DNA of 64,000 nt from Streptomyces djakartensis (GTDB lineage: Bacteria > Actinomycetota > Actinomycetes > Streptomycetales > Streptomycetaceae). Each line of letters opens with the position of its first letter. The first letter of the stretch is position 1. The position numbers were made by a program, and so were the translations under genes. Below are positions 33,327 through 41,857 of the stretch, one piece after another. The notes beneath the pieces are model-generated. The model worked only from the letters and a program-made list of their open reading frames with translations. It had not been told where the DNA came from and searched no databases. The stretch lies in the NCBI RefSeq assembly GCF_014651075.1, contig NZ_BMWE01000002.1, positions 186,001 through 250,000 of the forward strand. The letters are read 5' to 3'.

Positions 33327-33973
33327 GAACCCTCTCGAAGGCTCCCCGCACCACACCGCCCGGCGTCCGGTCCGGAAGGGGCGCGGGGAACTGCGCGATC
33401 AGGCACAGCGCACCCGCACCGAGTACGGACCGGAAGACCCGAGTTCTCGGTACTGGCCGTGACAGGCGCAGCAACGCGAAGTTCGGCACGATCGGCGTCT
33501 CGGTCACCCGTACGGCGGACACCGGCAGCGGTCGCGGTCCGTACACGCGGGTGCCCTCGCACACCACCCGGAGTGCCGTCGCGACCGACACCTGGGGCCC
33601 GTCCGGGACCCGGTGGCACCCCGCACCCCGACGCCACGATCTTCTCGGTCTGCCGCGCGATGCCCCGCAGGCGCACGCTCACGGCGCCACCCCCGTGCGC
33701 GCCGTGAGCGCGTGCCGCGCGGGCCGATCTTGTCGTGCTCACGCAGGCATCGTGCGTGATGCCGGAGCCACGGCGCAACGGAGTTTCCGCCGCCGGAGCA
33801 CACCGGGGAAAGCACCCGGATACCCCGGCCGACCGGGATGACCGCCGCGGAACGCCCTGGTTGGCCCCCTTGTGCCGAGCCGCGCGAGAGTCTTGGGTGG
33901 GACGAGTGATTCCGGCCCGGGCCGTCATGAAGCCCGGACCGGTGGCATGGTGGAATCTCAGGAGGATCCAGAC
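33327..33973. other. 647-bp interval without a convincing gene
   Basis: The gap between the PemK-like gene and egtA holds no frame with coding character; the longer frames are Arg/Pro/Gly-rich shadows. It starts with a fragment of a dispersed Streptomyces intergenic repeat (33376-33420), and the last 150 bp should contain the egt operon promoter. Confidence 0.6.
33376..33420. repeat. Dispersed Streptomyces intergenic repeat (fragment)
   Basis: AAGGGGCGCGGGGAACTGCG, then CGATCAG and CGCACCCGCACC, is the core of an element I recognise from many Streptomyces intergenic regions. A longer relative occurs at 47941-48020. The two share the GGGGCGCGGGG core, CGA-CAG and the CGCACCCGCACC end. Confidence 0.6.
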
Positions 33974-35293
33974 ATGTCCGATGCGTCAACTGCCCCGGCG
34001 GGTGGCTGTTCCGAGCCTCACCCGGGTTTGCACGAAGCCGAGGTCGAGGCCCTGGTCCGCGGCATCTGCTTCAAGACCGGCCCACCGCGCCGCATCGGCG
34101 TCGAGGTGGAATGGCTCATCCACGAGCTGTGCTCACCGCAGCTCCCCGTCACACTCGAACGGCTGGAAGCGGCCTATGCCGCGCTGCGGGCCCTGCCCCT
34201 GAGGTCGGCGCTCACCGTGGAGCCCGGCGGCCAGCTGGAGCTCAGCTCGCCCCCCGCCGCCTCACTGACGGAATGCATCGCCACCGTCTCCGCCGACCTC
34301 GACGCCGTCCGCGCGGCCCTGCGCGACGACGGCCTCACGCTCGTCGGCCTCGGCCACGATCCCTGGCACGAACCCCGCCGGTTCCTGCGCGAACCGCGCT
34401 ACGACGCCATGGAGGCCTGCCTCGACCGCACCGGCCCGGCAGGCCGCGCCATGATGTGCACCTCCGCCTCCGTGCAGGTGTGCCTGGACGCCGGCCACGA
34501 GGAGCCGGGGCCCCTGGGCTTCGTGCGGCGCTGGTGGCTGGCCCATCACCTGGGCCCGGTGCTGCTGGCCGCGTTCGCCAACTCACCCCTCGCCGGTCAC
34601 CGGCCGACCGGCTGGGTGTCCACCCGGCAGCTGCTGTGGACACGGATCGGCGCGGGCCGGGCGGGCGGACCGGCCCTCGACAGCGACCCGCGCGGCGCCT
34701 GGGCCCGGCACGTGCTCGACTCCCCCGTGATGTGCGTACGGCGGCAGGACGACGGCGGTCCCTGGCACGTCCCGGAGGATCTCACCTTCCGGGAATGGAC
34801 TCGGAAGGGGCACCCCAGGCCGCCCACCCGCGAGGACCTCGACTACCACGTCACCACACTGTTCCCGCCGGTCAGGCCGCGCGGCCACCTCGAACTGCGC
34901 ATGATCGACGCGCAGCCCGGCGACGACGGGTGGATCGTGCCGCTGGCCGTGACGGCGGCGCTGTTCGACGACCCGGAGGCCGCCGAGACCGCCTACCGGG
35001 CCGCGAAGCCGCTGGGCGAGCGCACGCTGGGCCTGCCCGCGCCGCACAACCCGCTGTGGCGCGACGCGGCCCGCACCGGCCTGGCCGACACCGAACTGCG
35101 CGAGGTGGCCGTCTCGTGCTTCACGGCCGCTCTGGACGCCCTGCCGAGGCTCGGCGCCGCGCCCGGGGTGACGGCCGCCGTCGCGGCCCATCTGGACCAC
35201 TACGTCGTCCGGGGCCGCTGCCCCGCGGACGACCTCCTCGAACGGCAGCGCGCCACGGACGGTCGCGCCCACGGGAAGGACATCCGCCCATGA
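33974..35293 (+). CDS. egtA: EgtA, glutamate-cysteine ligase for ergothioneine
   Basis: This 439-aa GCS2-family ligase makes gamma-glutamylcysteine, the sulfur donor for EgtB in the mycobacterial-type pathway. It has RRIGVEVEWLIHELCSP, SALTVEPGGQLELSSPP and AMMCTSASVQVCLDAGHEE in family order. The ATG at 33974 follows AGGAGG. Its stop overlaps the start of egtB (ATGA). The assignment rests on family plus the unmistakable egtBCD genes that follow. Confidence 0.95.
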   Translation: MSDASTAPAGGCSEPHPGLHEAEVEALVRGICFKTGPPRRIGVEVEWLIHELCSPQLPVTLERLEAAYAALRALPLRSALTVEPGGQLELSSPPAASLTECIATVSADLDAVRAALRDDGLTLVGLGHDPWHEPRRFLREPRYDAMEACLDRTGPAGRAMMCTSASVQVCLDAGHEEPGPLGFVRRWWLAHHLGPVLLAAFANSPLAGHRPTGWVSTRQLLWTRIGAGRAGGPALDSDPRGAWARHVLDSPVMCVRRQDDGGPWHVPEDLTFREWTRKGHPRPPTREDLDYHVTTLFPPVRPRGHLELRMIDAQPGDDGWIVPLAVTAALFDDPEAAETAYRAAKPLGERTLGLPAPHNPLWRDAARTGLADTELREVAVSCFTAALDALPRLGAAPGVTAAVAAHLDHYVVRGRCPADDLLERQRATDGRAHGKDIRP

Positions 35294-36627
35294 CCGACAC
35301 CAGCCCCGCCGCCGGCACCGGGACGGCCGACCCCGAGGCACTGCGCGAGCGCGCGGTCGCCTCGCTGGTCGTCGCCCGCGAACGCACCATGCTGCTGACG
35401 AGCTGCGTCGAGGAACCCGACCTGACCGCGCAGCACTCCCCGCTGATGTCGCCCCTGGTGTGGGACCTCGCGCACATCGGCAACCAGGAGGAGCAGTGGC
35501 TGCTGCGGGCCGTCGCCGGGCAGGAGGCGATCCGGCCCGAGATCGACAGCCTCTACGACGCCTTCGAGCACCCGAGGGCCGACCGGCCGAAACTGCCCCT
35601 GCTCGCACCCGCCGAGGCACGCGGCTACGCGGCCGACGTACGCGGCCGGGTCCTGGACGTGCTGGAGAAGGCCGCGTTCCACGGGACACGGCTGACGGAG
35701 GCCGGGTTCGCCTTCGGGATGATCGCGCAGCACGAACAGCAGCACGACGAGACCATGCTGATCACTCACCAGCTGCGCCGCGGACCGCAGGCGCTCACCG
35801 CGCCCGACCCGGAGCCGGCGCCCCTGTTCACCGGCCCGCCCGAAGTCCTCGTCCCGGGCGGCCCGTTCACCATGGGCACCTCCGATGAGCCGTGGGCCCT
35901 GGACAACGAACGCCCCGCGCACCGGCGTGAGGTGCCGGCGTTCTGGATCGACACCACCCCGGTGACGAACGGCGCGTACCAGGCGTTCATCGAGGACGGC
36001 GGCTACGACGACCCGCGCTGGTGGGATCCGGACGGCTGGGCCCACATCCGCCGGAACTCCATCGCGCACCCGCTGTTCTGGCGGCGGGACGGCGGGCAAT
36101 GGCTGCGGCGTCGCTTCGGCGTGACCGAGGTCGTTCCGCCGGACGAGCCGGTGCTGCACGTGTGCTGGTACGAGGCGGACGCCTACGCCCGCTGGGCCGG
36201 ACGCCGGCTGCCCACGGAGACCGAGTGGGAGAAGGCGGCCCGGTACGACCCGGCAGGTGACCGCTCGATGCGCTACCCGTGGGGCGACGCCGACCCCGGT
36301 CCCGAACACGCCAACCTCGGCCAGCGGCACCTGCGTCCGGCGCCCGCCGGCAGCTACCCGGCCGGCGAGTCGCCGCTCGGCGTACGGCAGCTGATCGGCG
36401 ACGTGTGGGAGTGGACGGCGAGCGACTTCCTGCCCTACCCGGGGTTCAGGGCATTCCCGTACCGGGAGTACTCGGAGGTCTTCTTCGGGTCCGACCACAA
36501 GGTGCTGCGCGGCGGTTCGTTCGCCGTGGACCCGGTGGCCTGCCGTGGCACGTTCCGCAACTGGGACTACCCGATCCGCCGGCAGATCTTCTCCGGGTTC
36601 CGCACCGCCCGCTCGGAGGACGTCTGA
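35290..36627 (+). CDS. egtB: EgtB, hercynylcysteine sulfoxide synthase
   Basis: This 445-aa mononuclear iron sulfoxide synthase joins hercynine and gamma-glutamylcysteine with O2. The N-terminal DinB-type domain has the iron ligands His62 (LAHIGNQEEQW) and His148/His152 (HEQQHDE). The C-terminal half is a formylglycine-generating-enzyme fold (FTMGTSDEPWALDNE, WEKAARYDP, GDVWEWTASDFLPYPGF, LRGGSFA). The length is as in mycobacterial EgtB. It overlaps egtA by four bases and egtC by one (TGATG), so translation is coupled. Confidence 0.97.
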   Translation: MTDTSPAAGTGTADPEALRERAVASLVVARERTMLLTSCVEEPDLTAQHSPLMSPLVWDLAHIGNQEEQWLLRAVAGQEAIRPEIDSLYDAFEHPRADRPKLPLLAPAEARGYAADVRGRVLDVLEKAAFHGTRLTEAGFAFGMIAQHEQQHDETMLITHQLRRGPQALTAPDPEPAPLFTGPPEVLVPGGPFTMGTSDEPWALDNERPAHRREVPAFWIDTTPVTNGAYQAFIEDGGYDDPRWWDPDGWAHIRRNSIAHPLFWRRDGGQWLRRRFGVTEVVPPDEPVLHVCWYEADAYARWAGRRLPTETEWEKAARYDPAGDRSMRYPWGDADPGPEHANLGQRHLRPAPAGSYPAGESPLGVRQLIGDVWEWTASDFLPYPGFRAFPYREYSEVFFGSDHKVLRGGSFAVDPVACRGTFRNWDYPIRRQIFSGFRTARSEDV

Positions 36628-37415
36628 TGTGCCGCCACGTGGCGTACGTGGGGCCCGGGGAGCCGCTCGGCCGGCTCCTGGTGGAGCCCCCGCACGGGCT
36701 GTACCGGCAGTCGTGGGCGCCCCGGCGGCAGCGCTACGGCACCGTCAACGCCGACGGGTTCGGCGTCGGCTGGTACGCCGAGGGCGACCCGGTGCCCGCC
36801 CGCTACCGCCGGGCCGGGCCGATCTGGGCCGATGTGTCCTTCGCCGACCTCGCCCGCGTCGTACGCACCACCGCGCTGCTCGCCGCGGTCCGGGACGCGA
36901 CCCTGTCGGGCGCGGACGCGGAGGCCGCGGCCGCCCCGTTCGCCGCGGGGGCCTGGCTGTTCAGCCACAACGGCGCGGTCAGGGGCTGGCCCGGCTCGCT
37001 CGCGCAGGTGTCCCGCACCCTGCCGCCGGAGGACCTGCTGTCGCTGGAGGCCCGCAACGACTCGGCGCTCGTGTGGGCACTGGTCCTGGCCCGGCTGCGG
37101 AGCGGCGACGAGCAGGGCCAGGCCCTGGCCGACACGGTCCTGGAGGTCGCCGCCGCAGCGCCCGGTTCGCGGCTCAACCTGCTGCTCACCGACGGCGACA
37201 CCATCACCGCCACCGCCTGGGGCGACACCCTCTGGCACCTCACCCGGCCCGGCGGCGGCACCGTCGTGGCCTCCGAGCCCTACGACGACGACCCGCACTG
37301 GAAGGAAGTCCCGGACCGCACCCTGCTGACGGCCGGCCGCACGGACGTGCTGCTGACGCCGCTGAAGGAGCCGGCCGACGCCTTCACGCCGTCCCCGAAG
37401 GAGCCCCGCACGTGA
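36627..37415 (+). CDS. egtC: EgtC, gamma-glutamyl amidohydrolase
   Basis: This 262-aa class II glutamine-amidotransferase-like (Ntn) hydrolase removes the gamma-glutamyl group from the EgtB product. Cys2 (MCRHVAYVG) becomes the N-terminal nucleophile after Met removal. NADGFGVGWYAE and LFSHNGAVRGW are the conserved active-site loops. The start overlaps the egtB stop, and the stop overlaps the egtD GTG. Confidence 0.95.
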   Translation: MCRHVAYVGPGEPLGRLLVEPPHGLYRQSWAPRRQRYGTVNADGFGVGWYAEGDPVPARYRRAGPIWADVSFADLARVVRTTALLAAVRDATLSGADAEAAAAPFAAGAWLFSHNGAVRGWPGSLAQVSRTLPPEDLLSLEARNDSALVWALVLARLRSGDEQGQALADTVLEVAAAAPGSRLNLLLTDGDTITATAWGDTLWHLTRPGGGTVVASEPYDDDPHWKEVPDRTLLTAGRTDVLLTPLKEPADAFTPSPKEPRT

Positions 37416-38374
37416 GCCCGTTCCACGTCACCCGCACCCTGCCCGAGGACGCCACGGACGCCGCGCTGCGCGCCGACGTCCACCGGGGTCTGACCGGCAC
37501 ACCTAAGACGCTGCCGCCGAAGTGGTTCTACGACGCGCACGGCAGCGACCTGTTCGAGAAGATCACCGAACTGCCCGAGTACTACCCCACCCGCGCCGAG
37601 CGGGAGATCCTTCGCGCCCGCTCCGGCGACATCGCCGAGGCGATCCGGGCCCGCACCCTGGTCGAGCTGGGCTCCGGTTCGTCCGAGAAGACCCGGCACC
37701 TGCTCGACGCCCTTGCGGACCTGCACACCTACGTCCCCGTCGACGTCAGTGAGAGCGCCCTCACCCAGGCCGGGCAGGCTCTCGCGGAAGAGCGGCCGGG
37801 ACTCGACGTGCACGCGCTGATCGCCGACTTCACCACGCAGCTGACGCTGCCGGACACCCCAGGGCCCCGGCTGGTGGCGTTCCTCGGCGGCACGATCGGC
37901 AACCTGCTGCCCGCCGAACGGGCCGCGTTCCTGGCGTCGGTGCGTGCTCTGCTCGCCCCCGGTGACGCCCTGTTGCTGGGCACCGACCTGGTCAAGGACG
38001 AGGGGGTGCTGGTCCGGGCGTACGACGACGCGGCCGGGGTGACGTCCGCGTTCAACAAGAACGTCCTGACCGTGATCAACCGTGAGCTCGGCGCCGACTT
38101 CGAGCCCGCCGCGTTCGACCACGTGGCCCGGTGGGACGCCGAGCACGAGTGGATCGAGATGCGGCTGCGCTCCCGTACGGCGCAGACGGTGAAGGTGCCG
38201 GCGCTCGGCCTCGCCGTCGACTTCGCGGCGGGCGAGGAGCTGCGCACCGAGGTGTCGGCGAAGTTCCGGCGGGAGGGCGTGCGCGCCGAACTGTTCACGG
38301 CCGGGCTGGACCTGGCGCACTGGTGGACGGACGGCGCGGGCCGGTTCGCGCTGTCGCTGAGCGTGGCGCGCTGA
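37412..38374 (+). CDS. egtD: EgtD, histidine Nalpha-trimethyltransferase
   Basis: This 320-aa SAM-dependent methyltransferase converts histidine to hercynine, the first committed step. The SAM-binding motif is VELGSGSSEKTRHLL near residue 80; GGTIGNLLPAERAAFL and FNKNVLTVINRELGADF are further family segments. The length matches mycobacterial EgtD (about 320 aa). The GTG at 37412 overlaps the egtC stop by four bases. No egtE (C-S lyase) follows; an imperfect hairpin and then a dodecin gene come next. Confidence 0.97.
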   Translation: MSPFHVTRTLPEDATDAALRADVHRGLTGTPKTLPPKWFYDAHGSDLFEKITELPEYYPTRAEREILRARSGDIAEAIRARTLVELGSGSSEKTRHLLDALADLHTYVPVDVSESALTQAGQALAEERPGLDVHALIADFTTQLTLPDTPGPRLVAFLGGTIGNLLPAERAAFLASVRALLAPGDALLLGTDLVKDEGVLVRAYDDAAGVTSAFNKNVLTVINRELGADFEPAAFDHVARWDAEHEWIEMRLRSRTAQTVKVPALGLAVDFAAGEELRTEVSAKFRREGVRAELFTAGLDLAHWWTDGAGRFALSLSVAR

Positions 38375-38379
38375 CACCG

Positions 38380-38443
38380 GTGTCCCCTTCGGCGGCGGCG
38401 CGGCGCGAGGTGACGTCTCGCGCTTCGCCGCCGCTTGGGGCAC
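38380..38443 (+). terminator. Imperfect stem-loop after the egt operon
   Basis: GTGTCCCC and CGGCGGCG on the left can pair with CGCCGCCG and GGGGCAC on the right, with bulges. It begins six bases after the egtD stop. A short GACACCGGTGTC palindrome overlaps the left edge. Confidence 0.5.
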
Positions 38444-38491
38444 GGTGGAGTAACGCGTGACACACGTCCGTCCCTGAACAGGAGCAGCGGC

Positions 38492-38707
38492 ATGTCGGAC
38501 CACATCTACCGGGTGACGGAGATCGTCGGCACCTCCCCCGACGGCGTCGACCAGGCCATCCGCAACGGCATCGACCGGGCCTCGCACACCCTGCGCAACC
38601 TGGACTGGTTCGAGGTGACACAGGTACGCGGCCAGTTGGAGAACGGGCAGATCGCGCACTGGCAGGTGGGCCTCAAGGTGGGCTTCCGGCTGGAGGAGCC
38701 CGCGTAG
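38492..38707 (+). CDS. Dodecin family flavin-binding protein
   Basis: This 71-aa dodecin-fold protein has the characteristic order YRVTEIVGTSPDGVDQAIRN, then LDWFEVTQVRGQLENGQI and HWQVGLKVGFRLE. The Trp in LDWF is the residue that stacks on flavin. Dodecins form 12-mers that store or buffer FMN and, in bacteria, CoA. The ATG at 38492 follows AGGAGC. It is close behind the egt operon but after a possible terminator, so co-transcription is uncertain. Confidence 0.92.
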   Translation: MSDHIYRVTEIVGTSPDGVDQAIRNGIDRASHTLRNLDWFEVTQVRGQLENGQIAHWQVGLKVGFRLEEPA

Positions 38708-38717
38708 GGACGTGCCC

Positions 38718-39212
38718 TCAGGTCCGCCCTTCGCGCTCCTGCGCCACCTTCAGCTCGGCCGACCGGGCCGCCCAGTCCGCCTGCAGGACGGTGAAGCCCG
38801 CGCTCCGGGCGCCCTGGCAGACCAGTTCGTCGTCGTCCACGAGGATGCGGATCTCGCGCGTGCGGGCGAGTCGCCGCAGGATGTCCAGCTTGGTGAACCG
38901 GGCGGGCCGGCGGTCGGCGTCGCGCCGCATGTACACCCGTCCCTCGGGCAGCTGCTGCGCCGCCAGCCAGTCGAGTGTGTCGCGGCGGCAGCGCTCGGGA
39001 CGCCCGGTGAGGTAGACGATCTCGCAGTCCCGGGCGCTCTCCTTGACCAGCGCGATGCCCTCCGGGAGCGGCGGGTCCTGCGGCGCCGCCGAGAAGAAGC
39101 CGTCCCAGTCGCGCGGCCTGCGCTCCAGGAACCGCTGCCGGTGCGCGGTGTCGGCGAGGGTGTTGTCCAGGTCGAACACGGCCAGCGGGGCCTTGCTGCG
39201 GTCGTCACTCAC
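38718..39212 (-). CDS. HAD family phosphatase (polynucleotide kinase 3'-phosphatase-like)
   Basis: This 164-aa HAD-superfamily phosphatase has motif I LAVFDLDNTLADTAHR, motif II VYLTGRPERCR and motif IV ILVDDDELV. It lacks a large cap domain, as in acid phosphatases of the PNKP-phosphatase group. I prefer the GTG at 39212 (VSDDRSK); a GTG three codons earlier is possible. It is convergent with dodecin. The substrate is unknown. Confidence 0.85.
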   Translation of the reverse strand: MSDDRSKAPLAVFDLDNTLADTAHRQRFLERRPRDWDGFFSAAPQDPPLPEGIALVKESARDCEIVYLTGRPERCRRDTLDWLAAQQLPEGRVYMRRDADRRPARFTKLDILRRLARTREIRILVDDDELVCQGARSAGFTVLQADWAARSAELKVAQEREGRT

Positions 39213-39545
39213 ACTGTCCACATTAGGGCCTGCCGGCAACCTTGGACCGTCCCGGGCTGCCGCGTCTTTTGAGACAGCCTGGCCGAAGAATGTGCCAATT
39301 CAGCACCACAGTTGATGGCTCAAGCACTGCACTGACATACTCCGCATTCAGTCCCGGCCACCACCCGCGGCCGGGGCCGGCCGCCTGCGTGATTCCGAGC
39401 AGCGAGTTTCCCGGTTTCACACCCCCCACAGAGCCCGCACCCCCCACCGCGTGTTCGGCGTCCCCCACCCCTGCCCGAACGCCGGACACGCCCTTGCGAC
39501 AACGGGGTCGAATGCGGGGCACGAAGCAGCGAAGAAGGTGCGACT
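39213..39545. other. 333-bp interval without a gene
   Basis: This lies between the divergent HAD phosphatase and DUF485 genes. It is less GC-rich than the coding sequence and should hold both promoters. No repeat, hairpin or small gene stands out. Confidence 0.5.
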
Positions 39546-39992
39546 GTGCCCGAATTTCCACCACGGCGGGAGGACTCTCCCACATTTCCGCTTCCACACG
39601 TCGAACACACGCAGCCGTTCCGGATATCCAGCCATCCCGAATTCCGGTCGCTGCGTCGCGCGCAGCGCCGCTTCGGCATCCGGGCGACGATCCTGTCGGT
39701 GGGCGGATTCCTGCTGTACGTGCTGGTGTCGTTTTTCGCGCCCGCGGTGATGAACCAGCCGCTGTTCGGACGTCTCACGGTCGGGCTCACCCTCGGTCTC
39801 GGGCAGTTCGCCGTCATGGGCGTGACCGCGTGGTGCTATGTCCGGCACATGCGCACCCGGGTCGATCCGCTCGCCCACGGCCTCCGGGTCCGGATGCGTG
39901 AGGACGAGAGCCGCCGGGCAGGTCCGGCCGCGCCGCGGTCCGAGGCCGGCCGGTTCTTCCAGCAGGGCGCGAGGGGGTCCCGCGCGTGGTGA
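39546..39992 (+). CDS. DUF485 family membrane protein
   Basis: This 148-aa protein has two membrane segments: TILSVGGFLLYVLVSFFAP around residues 50-70 and LTVGLTLGLGQFAVMGVTAW around residues 77-97. They are preceded by the DUF485 signature HPEFRSLRRAQRRFGI. DUF485 proteins are encoded beside acetate/pyruvate-type sodium symporters and probably assist them. The GTG at 39546 follows GAAGAAGG. The 3' end overlaps the symporter start by 7 bases. Confidence 0.9.
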   Translation: MPEFPPRREDSPTFPLPHVEHTQPFRISSHPEFRSLRRAQRRFGIRATILSVGGFLLYVLVSFFAPAVMNQPLFGRLTVGLTLGLGQFAVMGVTAWCYVRHMRTRVDPLAHGLRVRMREDESRRAGPAAPRSEAGRFFQQGARGSRAW

Positions 39993-41581
39993 CCGCCGCC
40001 GCCATCGACGACAGCAGCCTCCAGCTGACGTTCGTACTGTTCCTGACCGTCGTCGTGATCACCCTGTTCACGGCACTGCTGACGGCCCCCCAGCGCGACG
40101 AGATCAGCGAGTTCTACCTCGGCAACCGTGCCATGTCACCGCTGCGCAACGGCCTGGCCATGTGCGGTGACTACCTGTCAGCCGCCACGCTGCTGGGCAG
40201 TACCGGACTGGTCGCCCTGACCGGTTACGACGGGCTGATGTACCTCGGCGGCACCACCGTCGCGTGGATGACGGTGCTGCTGCTCATCGCCGAACCCCTG
40301 CACCGCACGGGCAGGTTCACGCTGGGCGACACCATCGCACTGCGGCTGCCCCGGCGGCAGCGGTCGGTGCGGCTGGCCCTTTCGGTGTGCGTGCTGGCCG
40401 TCGCGACGCTGTACCTGGTGGCCCAGCTCGTCGGCAGTGTGGCCCTGCTGACGCAGTTCACCGGAGTGCCGAGCGCCACCACACGCACCCTGTGCGTGGC
40501 CGTGATCGGCACGTTCGTGATCTTGTACGCGTCCCTCGGCGGCATGCCCGGTGCCACGGTCATCCAGATCATCAAGGCCGTGATGCTGGTGGTGGGCGTG
40601 CTGTTCACGGCGGGCTGGGTGCTGCACCACTACGACTGGAACCCCAACGCCCTGCTCACGGCGGCCGCCGACCGCAGCGGAAACGGGGCGCGGTTCCTCG
40701 AACCCGGGCTGCGCTACGGCGGCACCGTCAGCAACAAGCTGGACTTCCTCAGCCTGGAACTGGCCATCGTCCTCGGCCTCGCCGCCCTCCCCCATGTGCT
40801 GATGCGGCTGCTCGCCCCGCGCGGCAGCGGCGTCCTGCGCTCCTCTCTCCTGTGGGCCATCGGCCTGGTCGGCGCGATCTGCCTCGGGGCCGGCGTCCTC
40901 GGCCTCGGCGCCACCGCACTCGTCGGCCAGGACGCCATCGTCGGCACGGACCGCACCGGCAACGCCTCGGTCCTCCTCCTCGCCCACGAACTGGGCGGCA
41001 GCCTGCTCACCGCGCTGCTGACCTGTCTGGCGTACCTGACGCTGCTCGCGGTGGCCGTCGGCCTCACGCTGGCCGCCGCCTCGTCGCTCGCTCACGACCT
41101 GTACGGCGAGGTGATCCGCAAGGGCCGGGCGAGCGAGACGGAGGAGCTGGCCGTCGCCCGGCTGTCCGGCGCGGTCATCGGCGTCCTCGGCATCCTGCTC
41201 GCCCTCGTCGCCTGGGGCTCGAACACCGCGACGCTGGCCTTCCTCGCCTTCGCCATGGCGGCGTCGGCGATCCTGCCGACGATCATCTACACCCTCTTCT
41301 GGCGGCGCTTCTCGGCGAAGGGAGCCCTGCTCAGCCTCTACGGCGGACTGGGCTGCTCCGTGCTCCTCGTGGTGTTCTCGCCCGTGGTCTCCTCCACCGA
41401 GGCGTCGATCTACCCGGACGCGGACTTCGCCTGGTTCCCGCTGCAGAACCCCGGCATCGTCTCCATCCCGGCGGGCTTCTTCCTCGGCTGGCTCGGCACG
41501 CTTCTGGACAAGGGCCGGCCCGAGCAGAGCGACGTGCACGAGGAGTTCGAGATTCGGATGCTCGTGGGCGCCGACGACTGA
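39986..41581 (+). CDS. Sodium:solute symporter (ActP/MctP-like)
   Basis: This 531-aa member of the sodium:solute symporter family has about 13 helices. ISEFYLGNRAMSPLRNGLAM and GDYLSAATLLGSTGLVALTG are the family's conserved N-terminal segments. The pairing with a DUF485 gene points to the acetate/monocarboxylate branch. The C-terminal 30 residues are cytoplasmic and acidic. The GTG start overlaps the upstream stop, so the two are coupled. The exact substrate is not provable from sequence. Confidence 0.93.
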   Translation: MVTAAAIDDSSLQLTFVLFLTVVVITLFTALLTAPQRDEISEFYLGNRAMSPLRNGLAMCGDYLSAATLLGSTGLVALTGYDGLMYLGGTTVAWMTVLLLIAEPLHRTGRFTLGDTIALRLPRRQRSVRLALSVCVLAVATLYLVAQLVGSVALLTQFTGVPSATTRTLCVAVIGTFVILYASLGGMPGATVIQIIKAVMLVVGVLFTAGWVLHHYDWNPNALLTAAADRSGNGARFLEPGLRYGGTVSNKLDFLSLELAIVLGLAALPHVLMRLLAPRGSGVLRSSLLWAIGLVGAICLGAGVLGLGATALVGQDAIVGTDRTGNASVLLLAHELGGSLLTALLTCLAYLTLLAVAVGLTLAAASSLAHDLYGEVIRKGRASETEELAVARLSGAVIGVLGILLALVAWGSNTATLAFLAFAMAASAILPTIIYTLFWRRFSAKGALLSLYGGLGCSVLLVVFSPVVSSTEASIYPDADFAWFPLQNPGIVSIPAGFFLGWLGTLLDKGRPEQSDVHEEFEIRMLVGADD

Positions 41582-41582
41582 C

Positions 41583-41606
41583 GGCCCCTTCGGCACACAT
41601 GGGGCC
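41583..41606. terminator. Short hairpin after the symporter gene
   Basis: GGCCCC (41583-41588) pairs with GGGGCC (41601-41606) two bases after the stop codon; the stem is only 6 bp. Confidence 0.4.
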
Positions 41607-41625
41607 GGTCCCCGGAGACTCTCGT

Positions 41626-41646
41626 TGCTAATGGGATCCATTTTCA
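41626..41646. promoter_or_regulatory. Zur-type box before rpmF
   Basis: TGCTAATGG-GAT-CCATTTTCA is an inverted repeat (7 of 9 pairs). On the other strand it reads TGAAAATGG at the left arm, close to the Streptomyces Zur consensus (TGAAAATGATTTTCA-type). It lies 40 bp before the start of a zinc-free L32 gene, exactly the type of gene Zur controls. Confidence 0.8.
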
Positions 41647-41686
41647 TGTAGCGTCCCCGGTGACCGGCCCACCGAGGAGGAGTCCC

Positions 41687-41857
41687 ATGGCTGTCCCGAA
41701 GCGGAAGATGTCCCGCAGCAACACCCGTCACCGCCGCGCCCAGTGGAAGGCCGCCACGCCGGCGCTGGTCCCGGTCACCGTCGACGGCGTGCGTCACCTC
41801 GTCCCGCAGAACCTGGTCAGGGCCTACGAGCGCGGGCTGCTGCACCCCGAGGGCTGA
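41687..41857 (+). CDS. rpmF: 50S ribosomal protein L32, zinc-independent paralogue
   Basis: This 56-aa L32 protein begins [20 protein letters not shown]. The zinc-ribbon Cys residues of the housekeeping form are absent; there are no Cys at all. Such Cys-free paralogues replace the zinc-containing protein when zinc is scarce. A GAGGAGGAG ribosome binding site and a Zur-type box lie upstream. The last 34 bases overlap the 3' end of the convergent nucleotidyltransferase gene. Confidence 0.95.
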   Translation: MAVPKRKMSRSNTRHRRAQWKAATPALVPVTVDGVRHLVPQNLVRAYERGLLHPEG

